Source of the DNA: Lateolabrax maculatus
Taxonomy: Eukaryota; Chordata; Actinopteri; Acropomatiformes; Lateolabracidae
Assembly (NCBI GenBank): GCA_031216445.1
Contig: CM062214.1
Coordinates: forward strand, 6,100,001 to 6,164,000
DNA: 64,000 nucleotides
Reading direction: 5' to 3'
The translations under genes were made by a program, and so were the position numbers. Positions 1 through 12,329 of this stretch are shown here, one piece after another. Position 1 is the stretch's first letter. Every line of letters begins with the position of its first letter. The notes under the pieces are model-generated. The model ran no database searches. It saw nothing but the letters and a program-made list of their open reading frames with translations, and was not told the origin of the DNA.

Positions 1-3000
1 AAGATGAGATTATTTGGTTTAATTTTTTTTTTAAGGAGTGGTGGTTTGAAGTACAGAAGGAGCACATTTTCAGATCACAGATTGAACTGAGACTTTTTAT
101 TTTTTATCCTCATGTTTTGTTTTTACTTGTCAACACAGCAGTTAGAAGAAAAGAAGAAAAAGTTAGTGCGGTATTATTAACGTCGACCCTCCTCCTGGCA
201 GCGGACCAAAAGTTCACGGTAATGTGGCGGTGTTGTTTCCATAGAGACAGTGTGACTGCTGTAGAGGCGGCAGAGTTGTTGCCATAGAGACAGCGCCAGT
301 GGATGCAGGAGGGGTTAATGTGTATGTTTTATTCGTAGAACCTTTCTAACACTCCAGCCATCGCACAAAGCCGATGGGAAACTAACCCGAATAGGACTGT
401 AGAAAGTCTATTTATTTATTTTTAGGAAACTTTGTTGTTTATTGTTATTAGTCCCTCTAATTTGTTTACAGGGCATTTTGTGGAAAGTGCTTTACAAATA
501 AACCTTTGAGTTTTTTTCCACTCTTGTGTTCTGTTGTGTTTGGTTTTGGTCAAATTTGTTTGTCTCATTTGTTCTCCTTTATTACCTCTTTTTATATTAC
601 TTTTTCAAATGTGGCTTAATACCGACTATAGTCACAGTAAAGTGAGATAATATCCCAAAATATACTATGAGTGGATGGTTTTGACTTGGTTTATTTTCAG
701 TAAAAGCTGCTCCAATCAATATTATTATACAAACAAGGGATGAAATAAGTGTACACAATGTTAAAGATATCACAAACCTACAGACTATTCTCAACCCAAC
801 CCGACAGTTGCCCTCAACTCTACAGAGCGTTTTAGCATCTTTTAGCTCATTGTTTTGGTTTTGTGGCCTGCAAATCTACTTTGTTGGTTCAGTCCTCAGG
901 GCTCTCATCATCCTTGTTTCCACTGTGCGCTACCTGACCAGCATCAAATAGCATACTGACAGCTTTTTCAGGTGGCCAGAAACAATAAATGAATGCTAAT
1001 ATTGTATCTGCCGAAAGTTTAATTAAGCAATAGTTTGCTAACATTTTAGCCATAGCAGCTCACATTACAAGTTGATTATAAATACAGTATGTCAATGTTT
1101 TGTTTGCACTGCCTCCAAGTGGCCAGAGAAATGAATACAGGTTCGAAGAAGATGAGGGTAAATACTTGTCTCCAACTTGTCCTTCATTTCACAGCCTCAG
1201 TGTGTACAAAAAAAAAAAAAAAAGGATGATAAGCACTGTTGTCTACAATGAATTTGATTGCAATAATTGCACTAAATATTAGACATCTCAACATCTGGTT
1301 GCAGCTTCTTACATAGTTAATAGTTTTTAAGCTCATAGAAATGAACTCAAAAATGATTTTTATCTCTTTTATGGCGGTGCCCAACAGAATATGCTGTACT
1401 AAAATATTAAGTAGACCAACAATGTTATTTGTTAGTCACCATCCCTTCAACACTGGACTTCTGCAAAACAGATGTTCATTTAGACCGGCTTCTGGAGAAA
1501 CTCTTTCACGGTTTTCTTCCCTTATCTGTCCATCACTGTTTTGTCTTTATATTTTATTTGACATTGGCAGATGTAACATTTCCACAGCTGAATGTTCGAT
1601 GTGTACTTTAGGCTTCTTCTGTCTGTGCTTTCTGGTCCACACAAAGGTGTTTATTGAGTGACTGAACATCGGCCATATTACACATTTCAAATTTTGATCC
1701 AGATGTTTGTAAAATCCAACTTACCTTGATTTTTCATCACCCTGAATGAGCTGTTGTGACGTGAGAACATGGATACTGATGATAGTTGATCTCAGTCAGA
1801 CACAGTTCTGACTATTTTCTGTGCTCTGTGTTCATGATTTATTTACTCTTGTGCTACTTGAAATTAGCTTTTTACTACGTATGTGGTGGTACTCATAGCT
1901 TCAGAGTTTCCTACTTTCCCTGTGCGAAACATTTATTCATTTATTTACGTCATGGAAAAACTGAGAGAAGAGAAAACAGGATTATCACCCCTCTTTCTCC
2001 ACCTGTTTCCTGTCTGCCTCGTCACTATCGACTCTCATATAAAGGCAAAAAAAACATCTTTAATTTTTTACAGAAAAGTATCTTTTGGTGGGCATATTGA
2101 AATGTATTTTTAAAAGCTTGAGTAATGAAGGTTTTGTTTAATTATAGTTTCAAATTCATATTTTTCTAAGTATCATTTTGAGTCAATGCATGCAAAAATA
2201 AAGCTTTAATTTCTCTTTTTGCAGTGTTCAGACTTAACAGCAATTGGACTTGATACAATACTGTGACCATCAGTGTGCTTGGTGCCTACGTGTTCAGGTG
2301 TATAGCTGTGATATAAACTATGTTGCCTTTGAACCCACGTTAAACTGCCTCGCGTGTAGCTCTGCAGCACTTACAGCACTGACAGGAAGGATGGGCGTCT
2401 GTATGATTTGTAATCTTTCAAGGTGAAGTAGAGAAAGAAGTTGTGTGCGTCTGCTAAGTGCTTTCCTGTTCTTCTTCAAGCCTTACTCTGCCTTCACATG
2501 CTCTCCTCACACTCCTCTTCCTCAGTGCCGCAGATGGGAAAGTTCTGGTACTCCAGTATCCATCAAAGACTTGCAGGCAGTCGGAAATTCCTGCATCCCA
2601 CTCCTGTTCCCACTTCTAAATCACAGCTGAATGGATGTGGAATGCCAAAGCCTGTGAACCGCCTTGTCCTCCAAACTTGTACTTTGCCGATGTAGCTATT
2701 GTAATGGTGACATTTTTGAGGAGAGATAATTGCAAACACTGCTTGTTTTGGAGCCAGTACGCGTTAAATATGAATATTTTAAAAATCTGTAAAAGTTAAC
2801 AGAGGGCACATGGAGAACTTTTGCATGGCTGCTATTGTTCTTCTTTTTTAAGAGGGTAAGATGTGCTGGATAGGTCTAAAGAGGAGGGTCCAAGTACACT
2901 CAGTTTAGTTCTAAAGAGTTGACAAACATACAATGGAAAAATAAAAGTGAACTAACTGTTTGAAATGATGCTGTAATGTCAATTGTTCTCTGAGTAGACT

Positions 3001-4375
3001 GCACTGAGCTGGACTAAAGATGTGATGAGAGCATGAGAAAAGAGCAACATTCAACCACTGTGCTGCTTTTATCTTTCTTTCCTCTTGATATTTTTTCATG
3101 ACTTTGTATTTTTGTTTTTTATTCTGGAGAATGAAAATAAAGACAGACCAAAATAAAAGCAAACTGTGTTTCTCTTATAAAAGTACATCCATTCATAAAT
3201 CAAACTCCATGTTTAGAATGGTTTTTTTTTTTAACATTGGGCAGTGTTTCATTATGGTTAGATATTGCTGTTTGTTGTAGATGGTATGAATAGTCAGGTG
3301 AATCTGTTTTGGAACATTAAAGCAGGACTGTGAGGTGGGTTTCTGAAGTTAACATGACACAGAGCTGCTGACTGTTCATAGAACCAAACAAGGTAATTCT
3401 CTCAAGCATTCGGAGCATTCGGGGCAGCCCGAGTTGGAGGTGGAGGACTGATCCGGGGTCAGTTTTACAGCCTCATGGTGAAAGTAAGGTGTGAGGACAG
3501 GAAGGCTGAACGCTGAACAACAAGGGGCAACTCACAAGGCCTGGTACTTGTTTTAGGACTTTTACTTGGACAAGGTTAATAGTTTCACCAACACTGGCAT
3601 CTCTTTGTGATCCATGTTTTAAAAAAGATTGTCGCACCCATTCCTTCCTTTGGCGATCCATTTAGTCCGTTTAGTAGCTGTTGTGGACCATTCAACTATA
3701 TCACATGATCTTCATCATTAGTTGGAGCTGGCCAGTGTTGAGCCAAAAAACTGGGCAAAAACCACACAAAAGTATCTTTACAAAGCAGGATTTAAATACA
3801 AGAAGTGGTCTTCCTACTGTAGTTTCGGATGCTTCTGTGTCTTTATACAGAATGTCGAATGTAGAATGGGGCTTGGTTGGCGCATGCTCCACTGCGTGCT
3901 GAACCAGTCATTAATGTAAACATCATACAGGTGATGTCATTAAATGTCCATTAAAACCCTGTACCATACACCAGCGGAGCCTAATGAGGATTTGACGCTA
4001 CATACAGTTAACAGTCACAAACTATGCTTCTCTAAAGAAGTGTTTTGGGTAATTATTTACATTGTAGTGGAAGTTGCTGCAGGTTTCTGTAACATTTCAC
4101 AGAGAGGCCTCAGACGGAGAGGCAGCTGAAGGGGTTTTCTTCAAACAGGCCGAGAGATGCATGTGTGAGAGCTGATCATGAGTTGTTGGAGGAATGCCTT
4201 CATGTGCATGTTTTTGCGAGGTACAGGGGCGCATAGCCCTCAACTGAATTGGTTGCAATCCAACACTCATCAGTGTTATTTGAGAGTGTTTTTTTTTCAT
4301 TGTTGTGTTCTTTAACTTGCAATGTTTGTCATATTGTCTTTTGTTAGCAAGAAATAAAGCTTGGAAATCAACATT
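1..4375 (+). other. Non-coding 5' part of window; possible 3' UTR of an upstream gene
   Basis: I recognise no coding exon here; the open frames are short and low-complexity. Canonical AATAAA hexamers occur on the + strand at 497-502 (followed by a GT-rich stretch), near 2,199, near 3,136 and near 4,353. This pattern would suit a long 3' UTR with alternative polyadenylation from a gene upstream of the window. In human the neighbour beyond KLHDC4 is SLC7A5 (from memory), but nothing in the sequence identifies it. AATAAA also occurs by chance in AT-rich DNA and in retroelement tails, so this is a weak inference. Confidence 0.25.
690..960 (+). repeat. Dispersed repeat family A, copy 1
   Basis: This stretch shares word-level similarity with 21,415-21,665 and 57,440-57,650 (same orientation) and with 19,125-19,245 and 58,700-59,075 (opposite orientation). 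Shared words include a start like ctaatcaatattttcatat and the later ttttagctcattgttttggt. It is a degenerate interspersed repeat without coding capacity. I cannot assign the class from sequence alone. Confidence 0.6.
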
Positions 4376-5899
4376 TGGATTCCTCTGTTTCTATCAACAC
4401 ATTATGAGAGAATGCTGGACCTCAGTGAAATTCATCTTCCCTTGAATGTCTTCATATTTCTCATCCAATCTTGGATTTAGTCATATCTGTAGAAACGTGC
4501 CTGCTGTTTTACTGCTCTGCTTCTTCGATTAGTGAAAAGAAGTCTGTAAATCTGCCAAACGATGAGAGAGGAATGCATCCCCTTAACAAGACCCAGTAAT
4601 TAGAAAGAGTAAATCACAGATAAGAAGTTGATGAACTTGTGCCTCACACGTTTCCAAGACATCTTTACTGTCCAGCTGTGGGCATCTGTAACAAATACTA
4701 TGATCACCTTTGACAATGGTTAATGAAATAAAAATCTATCTCATTAGATGGTCTGATGCCTGTTGCCCATCCATTTGGGATGTTTTTTTGGAACGTCTGA
4801 TTAGAACATCTTGTCTTCTATTGGAAACTATCACAGACCAACTGAACACATCAAGGCAAAAAACCACAAATAACCATTACACAACTAAAGAAACCATTAG
4901 AACCATTTGGGATGTACTGGAGCTGTTGGCTGATCACTGCACAGCCTCTACCGACCCAATAAATATATATTCTATCCGTCTCGCTCTCTTATTGTTGTAC
5001 AGTTAACTTTAAGGTGTGGTTGTTGCTCACGTGGAGGTGAAAGTAAGTGTAAGCCAACAAACTGCACTGCACAAAGAAATGAACTCCTGACAGCTCACTG
5101 ATATAACTACATTCCTTACTGAGATGTTACACACATTCTCTCTTTGTGTAACAGGTCATCTCACACAACACGTACGTTAGCAGAGCAAGTTTGCTCAGTG
5201 AGCAAATGCATTAATGCATGAGTGACACCTGACAATTTAAATATTGTTGTAGCAGCAGGTATCAAAATCTGAATCAAGTGCTACATTACAAACATATTTT
5301 TTCATGGAAAATGAATCTAACACAGTTAAACATCAAGGTTTAGACCAAGACCTACAAAATGTACCTTTGTGCATTGTTGGAATTAATGCAAAACATATCA
5401 GAATATTCTTTTAAAATATTCTACACAGTTAAAACATGCTTTTAGACAAATAAAACAATTGCTCAGTACAAGAAAATATAGCTCATTATTCATGTCATAA
5501 AGCATAAAAAAAGCATTCATACAGAGTGAAACAACCCATCATTAAGTTATGAAAAGTGTAGTTCAGACATATTAAGAGTGCAGTGAAGAAAAAAAGTTAA
5601 GGAAAAGCTTTACCATGATGCCTTGGTGGGGAATGTGAACATCATGTGCTCCTAAAACTATAAACATAGAAACACAGCCAGCAGGTTAACTTATGCTGCA
5701 AATAATCTTTTCTTCAGGGTGAACAGATTAAAACTTCTCTACAACCCAACGGTCTGTTGCCACATTTTGAATTAGATGAAATGTAATAGTGGCCTGTAAT
5801 AGGGCTTGTGATGGCTCATAGAGTGAAAGCTGCCCAAAGACATTATTTCTTGTATTCAGTATTCTTTAATCTGAGTTTCATCCTCAGTAAACCTGCCTC

Positions 5900-5946
5900 A
5901 CACACAAGCACACACACATACACACACACACACACACACAAACACA
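5900..5946. repeat. (CA)n microsatellite, interrupted
   Basis: CA-dinucleotide tract interrupted by short deviations, lying in intergenic DNA. Confidence 0.9.
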
Positions 5947-6966
5947 AAAATGTTGTGACAATATCCATTTTTTATTCAACACAGATATTGATCTCAGAGC
6001 CAATACATAACAGAGCTCACAAGCCGAATTACCAGAATAAAACAATCAAAACCCAACTGGTTTACAAGTTCACCCTTAAAAGCTGCCTTGAACCCAGATG
6101 AGATAAACCAGGGCCTGCAAATGTCAAGCACCTTTGTGTGAAATGAGTAAACATTGTGTCATTCCTCAGAGCTCAGCACATGGCTCTTTATCTGACTTTG
6201 CTGCACCCGGGGTGGACGTTAAAGCTCTGCAGGCATTTCTCAAAAGCAAAGCAGAGATGACAACTGTAGTATGAAGCTGACAGGAAACTCTGCTGCTTCA
6301 GCAGGTCTTTAAGGGTGGCATTGTGATGTTGGCAACGAGTTGTATTTTCTCAAACCTCCATGAATCAGTGATTTTGATATAGACATTGAATCAAATTACT
6401 CTGAGCCTCTTTTAGCTCATTGTTTTGATACAGAAAATATTTACTCTGCAGTTATGGTAATAACATTAACAATAACATTCGCACTTTCCATTTTGAGAGC
6501 GCAACAGCCAATGGTGTAACTCCTAAATGTACACATAAAATAACACAGATCTTTTCCACAGCCACACAAAATACACAAAATCACAGCACCACCTCCTTTT
6601 CATTCTGTTTTCCTTTTACTGTTTGCCCTTTTCCCACACTCTGCTGCTGCGGCTGGTGAAGGCTGTGTGACAGGAAACCAGAGAGAGCAGCGGCTGCAGT
6701 ACAACAAACAGTCTGTATCCACACTACAGGGAACACTGACAGGTGTGAGCACTGATTTTCACTTCCCTAAATAAACACACACACTGAAACGTCCACACGT
6801 AGCGGCACTGACATGCTCCCTGGAACGTACTGGACATGCAACTGCACGGACGCTCACACAGGACACACAGACACACACTGGGTGGTGCACCGGGATCAAA
6901 CGGTTTACCGTTTGTGTTTGTCTTTCTCTATTGTTTGGGAGGTTTAAAGGAGCACAGAGGAACAAG

Positions 6967-6969
<3 letters not shown>

Positions 6970-7005
<36 letters not shown>
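6970..7005. repeat. (CA)n microsatellite
   Basis: Uninterrupted CA dinucleotide run of about 18 units in intergenic DNA. Confidence 0.95.
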
Positions 7006-7006
<1 letters not shown>

Positions 7007-7474
7007 TTGTTTGCATGATTGTACTTTTACAAACCTTTGTGAAATGATGATAGATGTATAGAGGGAGATTTGTTTTCACAGCAGCTATAGCAATTGTTAT
7101 AGGGTAAGACAGCAAAAAATGACACAGGCTCAGAGAGAAACGGTGAGGGAGAACAAGGTAAGGGAAGCGAGTGAAAAGACCTGTGTCAGCTATTGCCTAA
7201 AAGCCATTAACGTGTGTGCCAGCCAAGTGTAGACAGGTTAAAATAATAAGAACAAAAAGGATGGATGAAAAGAGGAGGATGGAGGACACACTAGATGTTT
7301 ATTGCTCCAGCAAGAAAATCTATCAGAATATTTTGTATGATAATCTCTAATCTAACACATAAAGGATAGGCTGTTATCCTAAAATTTAAAATGTAGAATG
7401 AATTCATACTGTGTGTCTTAATGCTTATTTAAAAATAAGGTCTAAAGATGTGTCTAATCTCACTGTAAAGTGGC

Positions 7475-7605
7475 AGATAGAATGAGATGAGACGATGGAC
7501 ACCACTCTCATGTCTGTGTGTAAAGTACGTAGCTGGAGCCAGAAGGAGTTTAGCCTAGCTTAGCATAAAACCTGGAAGCAGGGAGGAAGCACTAGTTTGA
7601 CGCGT
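7475..7605 (+). mobile_element. Long-TIR MITE family B, fragment (copy 1 of 5)
   Basis: A left-half fragment of the family best seen at 35,868-36,402. It shows the family words cactctcatgtctgt, then an agctggagccag block, then tagcctagcttagcataaa and a ctggaagcaggg block. The right half and terminus are missing. It has no coding capacity and is a decayed non-autonomous DNA transposon. Confidence 0.65.
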
Positions 7606-8540
7606 AGCGCGCTTAATTAATTAACATTATATGACAACAACTGTTAATCCATCTGCCCAGGGCAACCTGCCTGTGACGGCGAGAGTCCGGGAAGTCTCTG
7701 CTCCAGGATGTTGTTACTGCACGTATTTCCCCCTAAAACCACACGTTGACACTTTTACATTTCTGTTTGTGAATGGATTCAACAAATTACATGCAACCTA
7801 TTCCCTGGTGAGCTCTAAAAGTGGCTGATAAGTGTATTTTTTTCGCCAAGCGAGCTCCAGCCTCGTACTTAACGCACAGACATGTGACTGGTGTCAATCT
7901 TCTCATCTAAATCTCGCCAAGAAAGCACGTGAGCCTATTCCCCAAAAAGTTGAACTGGCGTGAGAGCTCATCGCCAGCTCCAGTCCTAAAGACACAGGCC
8001 GGTGAAAATCTGAAAATGGTTAAAGAAACAACAGAAACCGATGGTGAACACTGCACCTCAGGGCAAAACTGAATTTTTATTACATTTGGGATTAGATTGA
8101 TGTTGTTGTAAGAGTTGGAAGCTCGGAATTAAACAGTGAATATTGTTCTGTACATGCAGGGTGTTAGAAAATATACTCCCTGTGTGTTTGCTTGAATTTG
8201 AGAAAGTAAATTTGAGCACAAAGATTGGTTGATTTGTCTCCGAGCAACAGAAGAATGATATCTGCTTTCCGTGATGCTCCACGGTTGCGTGTGTTCCTGC
8301 TCCCCTGTTTGTGTGTGTGCAGCCACAGCGTCTATTACGAAATCCTATTTAATCACAGGCAGGGCAATTTCCTAGATCTTTTCATGTGACAACACCTCTG
8401 CTCATCTCATCACCTCAGTCCTTTATTCTCTCCCTCCAGCGTCAGTCACGAACCAGATGTTCGGGCTAACAGGCAGACAGCACAGTGCTGGGGGCAGTAT
8501 TGACGCAAGGATGCTGAGTCACAAATGCATTTATTTGTAC

Positions 8541-8545
8541 GTGTG

Positions 8546-8582
<37 letters not shown>
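8541..8582. repeat. (GT)n microsatellite
   Basis: GT dinucleotide run with a single GC interruption in intergenic DNA. Confidence 0.95.
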
Positions 8583-8583
<1 letters not shown>

Positions 8584-8840
8584 CATGCAGAGGGGCACAG
8601 GTGCGAGCCAGCCATCTGTTCTCCTTTCTTCATCACAGTAAACAACATTTGTTCGGAGAAAATGTCCATGTTCCTGTTTGGCTCACTGACCTGGGTGTGA
8701 AGAGTACCTGTGTTGTCAAATCCAGTTAAATTATCTTGAATTAACTCGAAACGGATGAAGCCAAGTCAAACCAGGCCACGCCATGCCAAGCAAAGCCAAG
8801 TTGTTTGACATCAAATTCAGTCAACGGATGTCGTGTCAGC

Positions 8841-9135
8841 AACCACATCACACCAATCCCTGCTGCCCTTCACTGGTTACTTGTGAGTTTTAGGTGTGAT
8901 TTTAAGATTTTACTGCTCGTTTTTAAAGCCTTGAATGGTCAGGCTCCTGCCTATATCTTCTTAAAACTCACTTATATCGTATGGCTTTTTCTTAACTGAT
9001 GTTATTTATTACAATATTTGAATTATTTTATCATATAACTTATTTTGTATCTTATGTTTTGGATTTGATTTACTTTTTTGTTTTTTGGACACATGGAAGG
9101 TGCAATATAAATGAATTTCTCATTATCATTGTTAT
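8841..9135 (+). mobile_element. 5'-truncated LINE: RT C-terminal fragment plus 3' tail
   Basis: One frame reads HITPIPAALHWL, then DFKILLLVFKALNGQAPAYI. That is the characteristic C-terminal stretch just after the reverse-transcriptase domain in fish non-LTR retrotransposons of the L2/Rex1 type (family knowledge). It stops soon after, and the following sequence ends in ggtgcaatataaatgaatt, typical of LINE 3' tails. The catalytic RT core and the endonuclease are absent, as expected from 5' truncation at insertion. It is a dead copy. A different LINE subgroup with the same C-terminal motif remains possible. Confidence 0.8.
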
Positions 9136-9410
9136 CAGAATCAGGTTTATTGCCATGTAGGTTTTCACATACAAGGAATTTGCTGACCATATTTATGCTT
9201 ATTTTCAACATAAGCATAAATATAAAATAGGAATAGAAATATTTACAATACATAATATTATTAAATATGTGCAATATTTGTGTCTGTATTCTGTAACAGT
9301 GTTATTGTTAGGATGAAAAAACTGTGCAGGAATGTGCACAATAATGTCCAGGGAAAGTGCAACGGTTAAGAGTATGATCACTATTATTATATCTATTCAG
9401 AGACAAGACT
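9136..9410 (-). repeat. Retroelement 3'-tail-like repeat
   Basis: It begins with cagaatcaggtttattgcca and continues with tcacatacaaggaatttgct. Read on the minus strand this is the common fish pattern of a 3' tail ending in an AATAAA-like motif followed by tgattctg. The rest is AT-rich with gtgcaatat and aatgtgcac words typical of that repeat. The class is not certain. It abuts the LINE tail at 8,841-9,135. Confidence 0.5.
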
Positions 9411-10430
9411 ATCAATGTCTCGTCAAATGGCATAACATCAAAACAAGTCAAAACACATGAAATCAATCAAGCAAAATCAAACTCAGATGAAGTCAAGTTG
9501 AGGGAGTTAATTCCTGTTTTTTGGGGGGGGGGCTAAGCGACTAATTCACGTGATGTCTTGCAAAGTAATTTATTCAGACACCATTCACATTATTGGTTAA
9601 AGCCTGTATTGGTTAAAAGCTACCTCAAATTTGCATAAACTTTCAGAGAAACCTCTCACCTTTTGCAATTCAGCGTAAATTGCTCTTGGGTGCTGGCTCT
9701 CATTTAAAGAAACTGGGTTCTATCACTGTCACTTAATGTCCCCTCACACATGGACGAAAACCGAAAGACTTTCCACTTAAACTGTGTTGATGGTGTGGTC
9801 AGGGAAGTGCATTTGCTTGCATTTAAATTATAATGCGCCTGCTATAGAAAGTGGTTATTATTACCCTGCGCACAAAAGCAACACCTCCATCTGCTGCGAA
9901 CATCCACCGCCACAGGAGACAGCCAATAATTTCATATCACTTTTCTTAGCCATCAGACGCTAGACCCTATCTGCTGATCTGTCCGATTACACCATAAGTT
10001 ATACCCTGCAGGTTTGCGTGACACATTTTCTTCAGTAAATGTGCAGGCTGGTCTCAAGAACAATGGTGTGTGAACCAGTATTGCTCATGGGCCCCTGTCT
10101 CATGGATCCCCACATGACTCCAGTCAAATGTTTTAGTGGGTCTGGCTCCCAGTAAGGGGGGGGGGGGGTGTTTCTTATTTGGAGCATAAATGCAATGTGA
10201 ATTTAAAGTTGACCATGTTATTTAATTGCCTGACAGGATCTGCACCATGCACCAAGTGGAGAACTTGTGATAAAATGTGTGACTGCCTGAGGTTTCCTCT
10301 GAACAGCCTGCTCTCTCTCTCTCTCTGTCTTTTACTATATAAAGACACATGCACAAACAAGAGCGATCATATCAAATACGCCTGTAAATGGAAGTCAAAA
10401 TTCACTTGCATTCTGTTCCTTACTCATGTG

Positions 10431-10461
<31 letters not shown>

Positions 10462-12030
10462 GCACATACCCGGGGCGCCTCAGAAAAGCACCAAAGGTTA
10501 GCAGTCAGGAGTGAGTGGTGGGCAGAACAGTCATGTGTTGTCTGCTGTGTGCGTGTGTGTGTGTGTGTGGTCAGCTGATGCGTGTGCACATGTGTGCCCA
10601 AGCTTTTGTGAGTGTTTGTAAATGCTGGGAAGGAAAATGAATATCACAATATGCTGACAGATGGCTGGAAAGAGCTGATACCCGCAGCAGAAAGTGGCCT
10701 TGATGAATTCACAGGTCTGCTCTAAACATCATGTCCTCCAATTTTAATCACTGTGAACAGACAGGAAACAATTAGAAGTGATGGAGATGAAGGATAAGTC
10801 TTCCATTTAACCAGAGATGGCCGATCCATTCAAAGGAACAGAAAGACTAGATGAGACATCGTCTCTGATATTGTGAAAGCAATATACAGCAATATCTATA
10901 GAAATCTTGTACAACCATTTGACTGCCCCATTTCATTCTGCAGATGGCAATATTTCTCTGTAAAAATAGCCTCTCTCCACAAAGAAGACGTCATTACTCA
11001 ATATCCAGGCTTTAGTTGGACATTTTATCTCTTTCAGTGTCTCACTGAAATTATCCTCAGCCTTTAATTATCAAAGGATATCAACACTTTACACCTTGAA
11101 GTCGCCCTGCTATTGTAATGCTGTGGTTCAAGCCATCTGTAAAGATTGCAATGACTGGGTCCAAAGAAAGACACAGCTGCCCTCTTCTGATTATAATGTG
11201 TATTGTCATCCATTTGTAAATTACCTTTAACTCTGTTTGCTCAGTTTAACTTTGAGAACAAGAGGTTGACCAACTTCACATCAAACCGCCATATTGCAGG
11301 TGAAAATTAACAAATGCTGATGTTGCAACTGTCATAAACAGAATGGACCACAGTCTTTACATGCATGCGGGGCCGGTCCGGACGGGTTTTAGTGACAAAC
11401 AAATGTCATATCAGGGTGTCAGGACACTTTCCTGCTTATTAGCACCTGTCGTTTCTCTCTGTGACATTCTACATGCACTGAAGATAAATGGACACGTGTA
11501 TCCTAACACCTAAACAGGAACCTGGATTCTGTAAATACCTGCACTACTTTTAGGACACATAGCTTTGCTTTACAAGGTATCATCGACAAAAGAAAACTAC
11601 TACCCCGGGGGCCCCCAGACTCTCACTTTGTCCCAGAGCCTCCTGGTGTGTTGATCCGTCCCTGCATGCATACATACTTACATGAATATGTACAAATATG
11701 TTTGTATATACTATGTAATATGTGAAGCACACATTATATCAAGGGAATATTATTAACAAAGTAAAACATTCACTCTTTTCCACATCTCAAGTCCATATTT
11801 TCAACATATTATGCATTTGCCGGGTGTTTTCTGGCTGCTCTTTGTTCAGAATAAATAATAATAAACCATGAAAGTAAGGAGTGTGTCTGAGATAACACAT
11901 GAGGGCTCTGTCAGGGGACAACAAGCTGTTTTTCTGCAGCTGTCAGACCTTTAGGATGATGAACTCGGTGCGTTTTATCACAGGTGAAATGGTTGAGAAG
12001 GTCAAAGTGGAGCCTGAGCTCCACACTTTG
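9411..12030. other. Intergenic, no gene seen
   Basis: No exon or RNA gene is recognised. It contains poly-G tracts near 9,524 and 10,156, a CA tract at 10,431-10,459 and a GT tract at 10,551-10,569. The remaining sequence is AT-rich and unremarkable. Confidence 0.55.
10431..10569. repeat. Paired (CA)n and (GT)n microsatellites
   Basis: A CA run at 10,431-10,459 and a GT run at 10,551-10,569 lie about 90 bases apart. Their opposite orientation could allow a weak foldback, but both are simple repeats. Confidence 0.85.
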
Positions 12031-12230
12031 TCCGCCGACACGCTGGAGGGCGCTGTCACACGCAAACGCCGCGCTGACGTCCACTTTGTTGCCGGAAGTA
12101 AACCTCACCTGCCAGAGGAAAGGCTTCGGCACTCGGCATGCGTGTTTGTTTGGATTTTTCCATGTGACACCGACTTCGTTTAAAATAACAGACAAAGCTT
12201 TAGCAGTATCTGTCAGTATTAACAGCAGTC
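12030..12230 (+). promoter_or_regulatory. Candidate KLHDC4 promoter / 5' UTR
   Basis: The 200 bases before the KLHDC4 start are locally CpG-rich compared with the flanks. They contain a CRE-like TGACGTC around 12,074 and a strong ETS/GABP-type site, gccggaagt, around 12,091-12,099. No TATA box is obvious. These motifs are typical of housekeeping promoters, which fits a broadly expressed kelch protein. The transcription start is not determined; this is inference from motifs and position. Confidence 0.45.
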
Positions 12231-12329
12231 ATGGGCAAAAAGGGCAAGAAAGAGAAGAAGGTGAAGGGAGCGGAGAAGACTGCCGCCAAAATGGAGAAAA
12301 AGGTTTCAAAGAGGTCAAAAAGAGAAGAG
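12231..12329 (+). CDS. klhdc4: KLHDC4 coding exon 1
   Basis: Encodes residues 1-33, a lysine-rich N-terminus ending KVSKRSKREE. The donor is gtaact, phase 0. The ATG is preceded by aacagcagtc. The lysine-rich sequence resembles a nuclear or nucleolar targeting signal, but this is not shown. Confidence 0.93.

Larger units (their letters stand above)
4376..7470. other. Intergenic, AT-rich, no gene seen
   Basis: No exon, splice-bounded open frame or RNA gene is recognisable. The stretch contains two CA microsatellites (5,900-5,946 and 6,970-7,005) and unremarkable AT-rich sequence. The longer open frames here run through the microsatellites and are low-complexity. Confidence 0.6.

Noticed and set aside
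6759..7115. 118-codon minus-strand frame with Val-Cys repeats
   Set aside because: It is produced by the (CA)n microsatellite at 6,970-7,005. The same applies to similar frames at 25,316-25,735 and 59,868-60,183.
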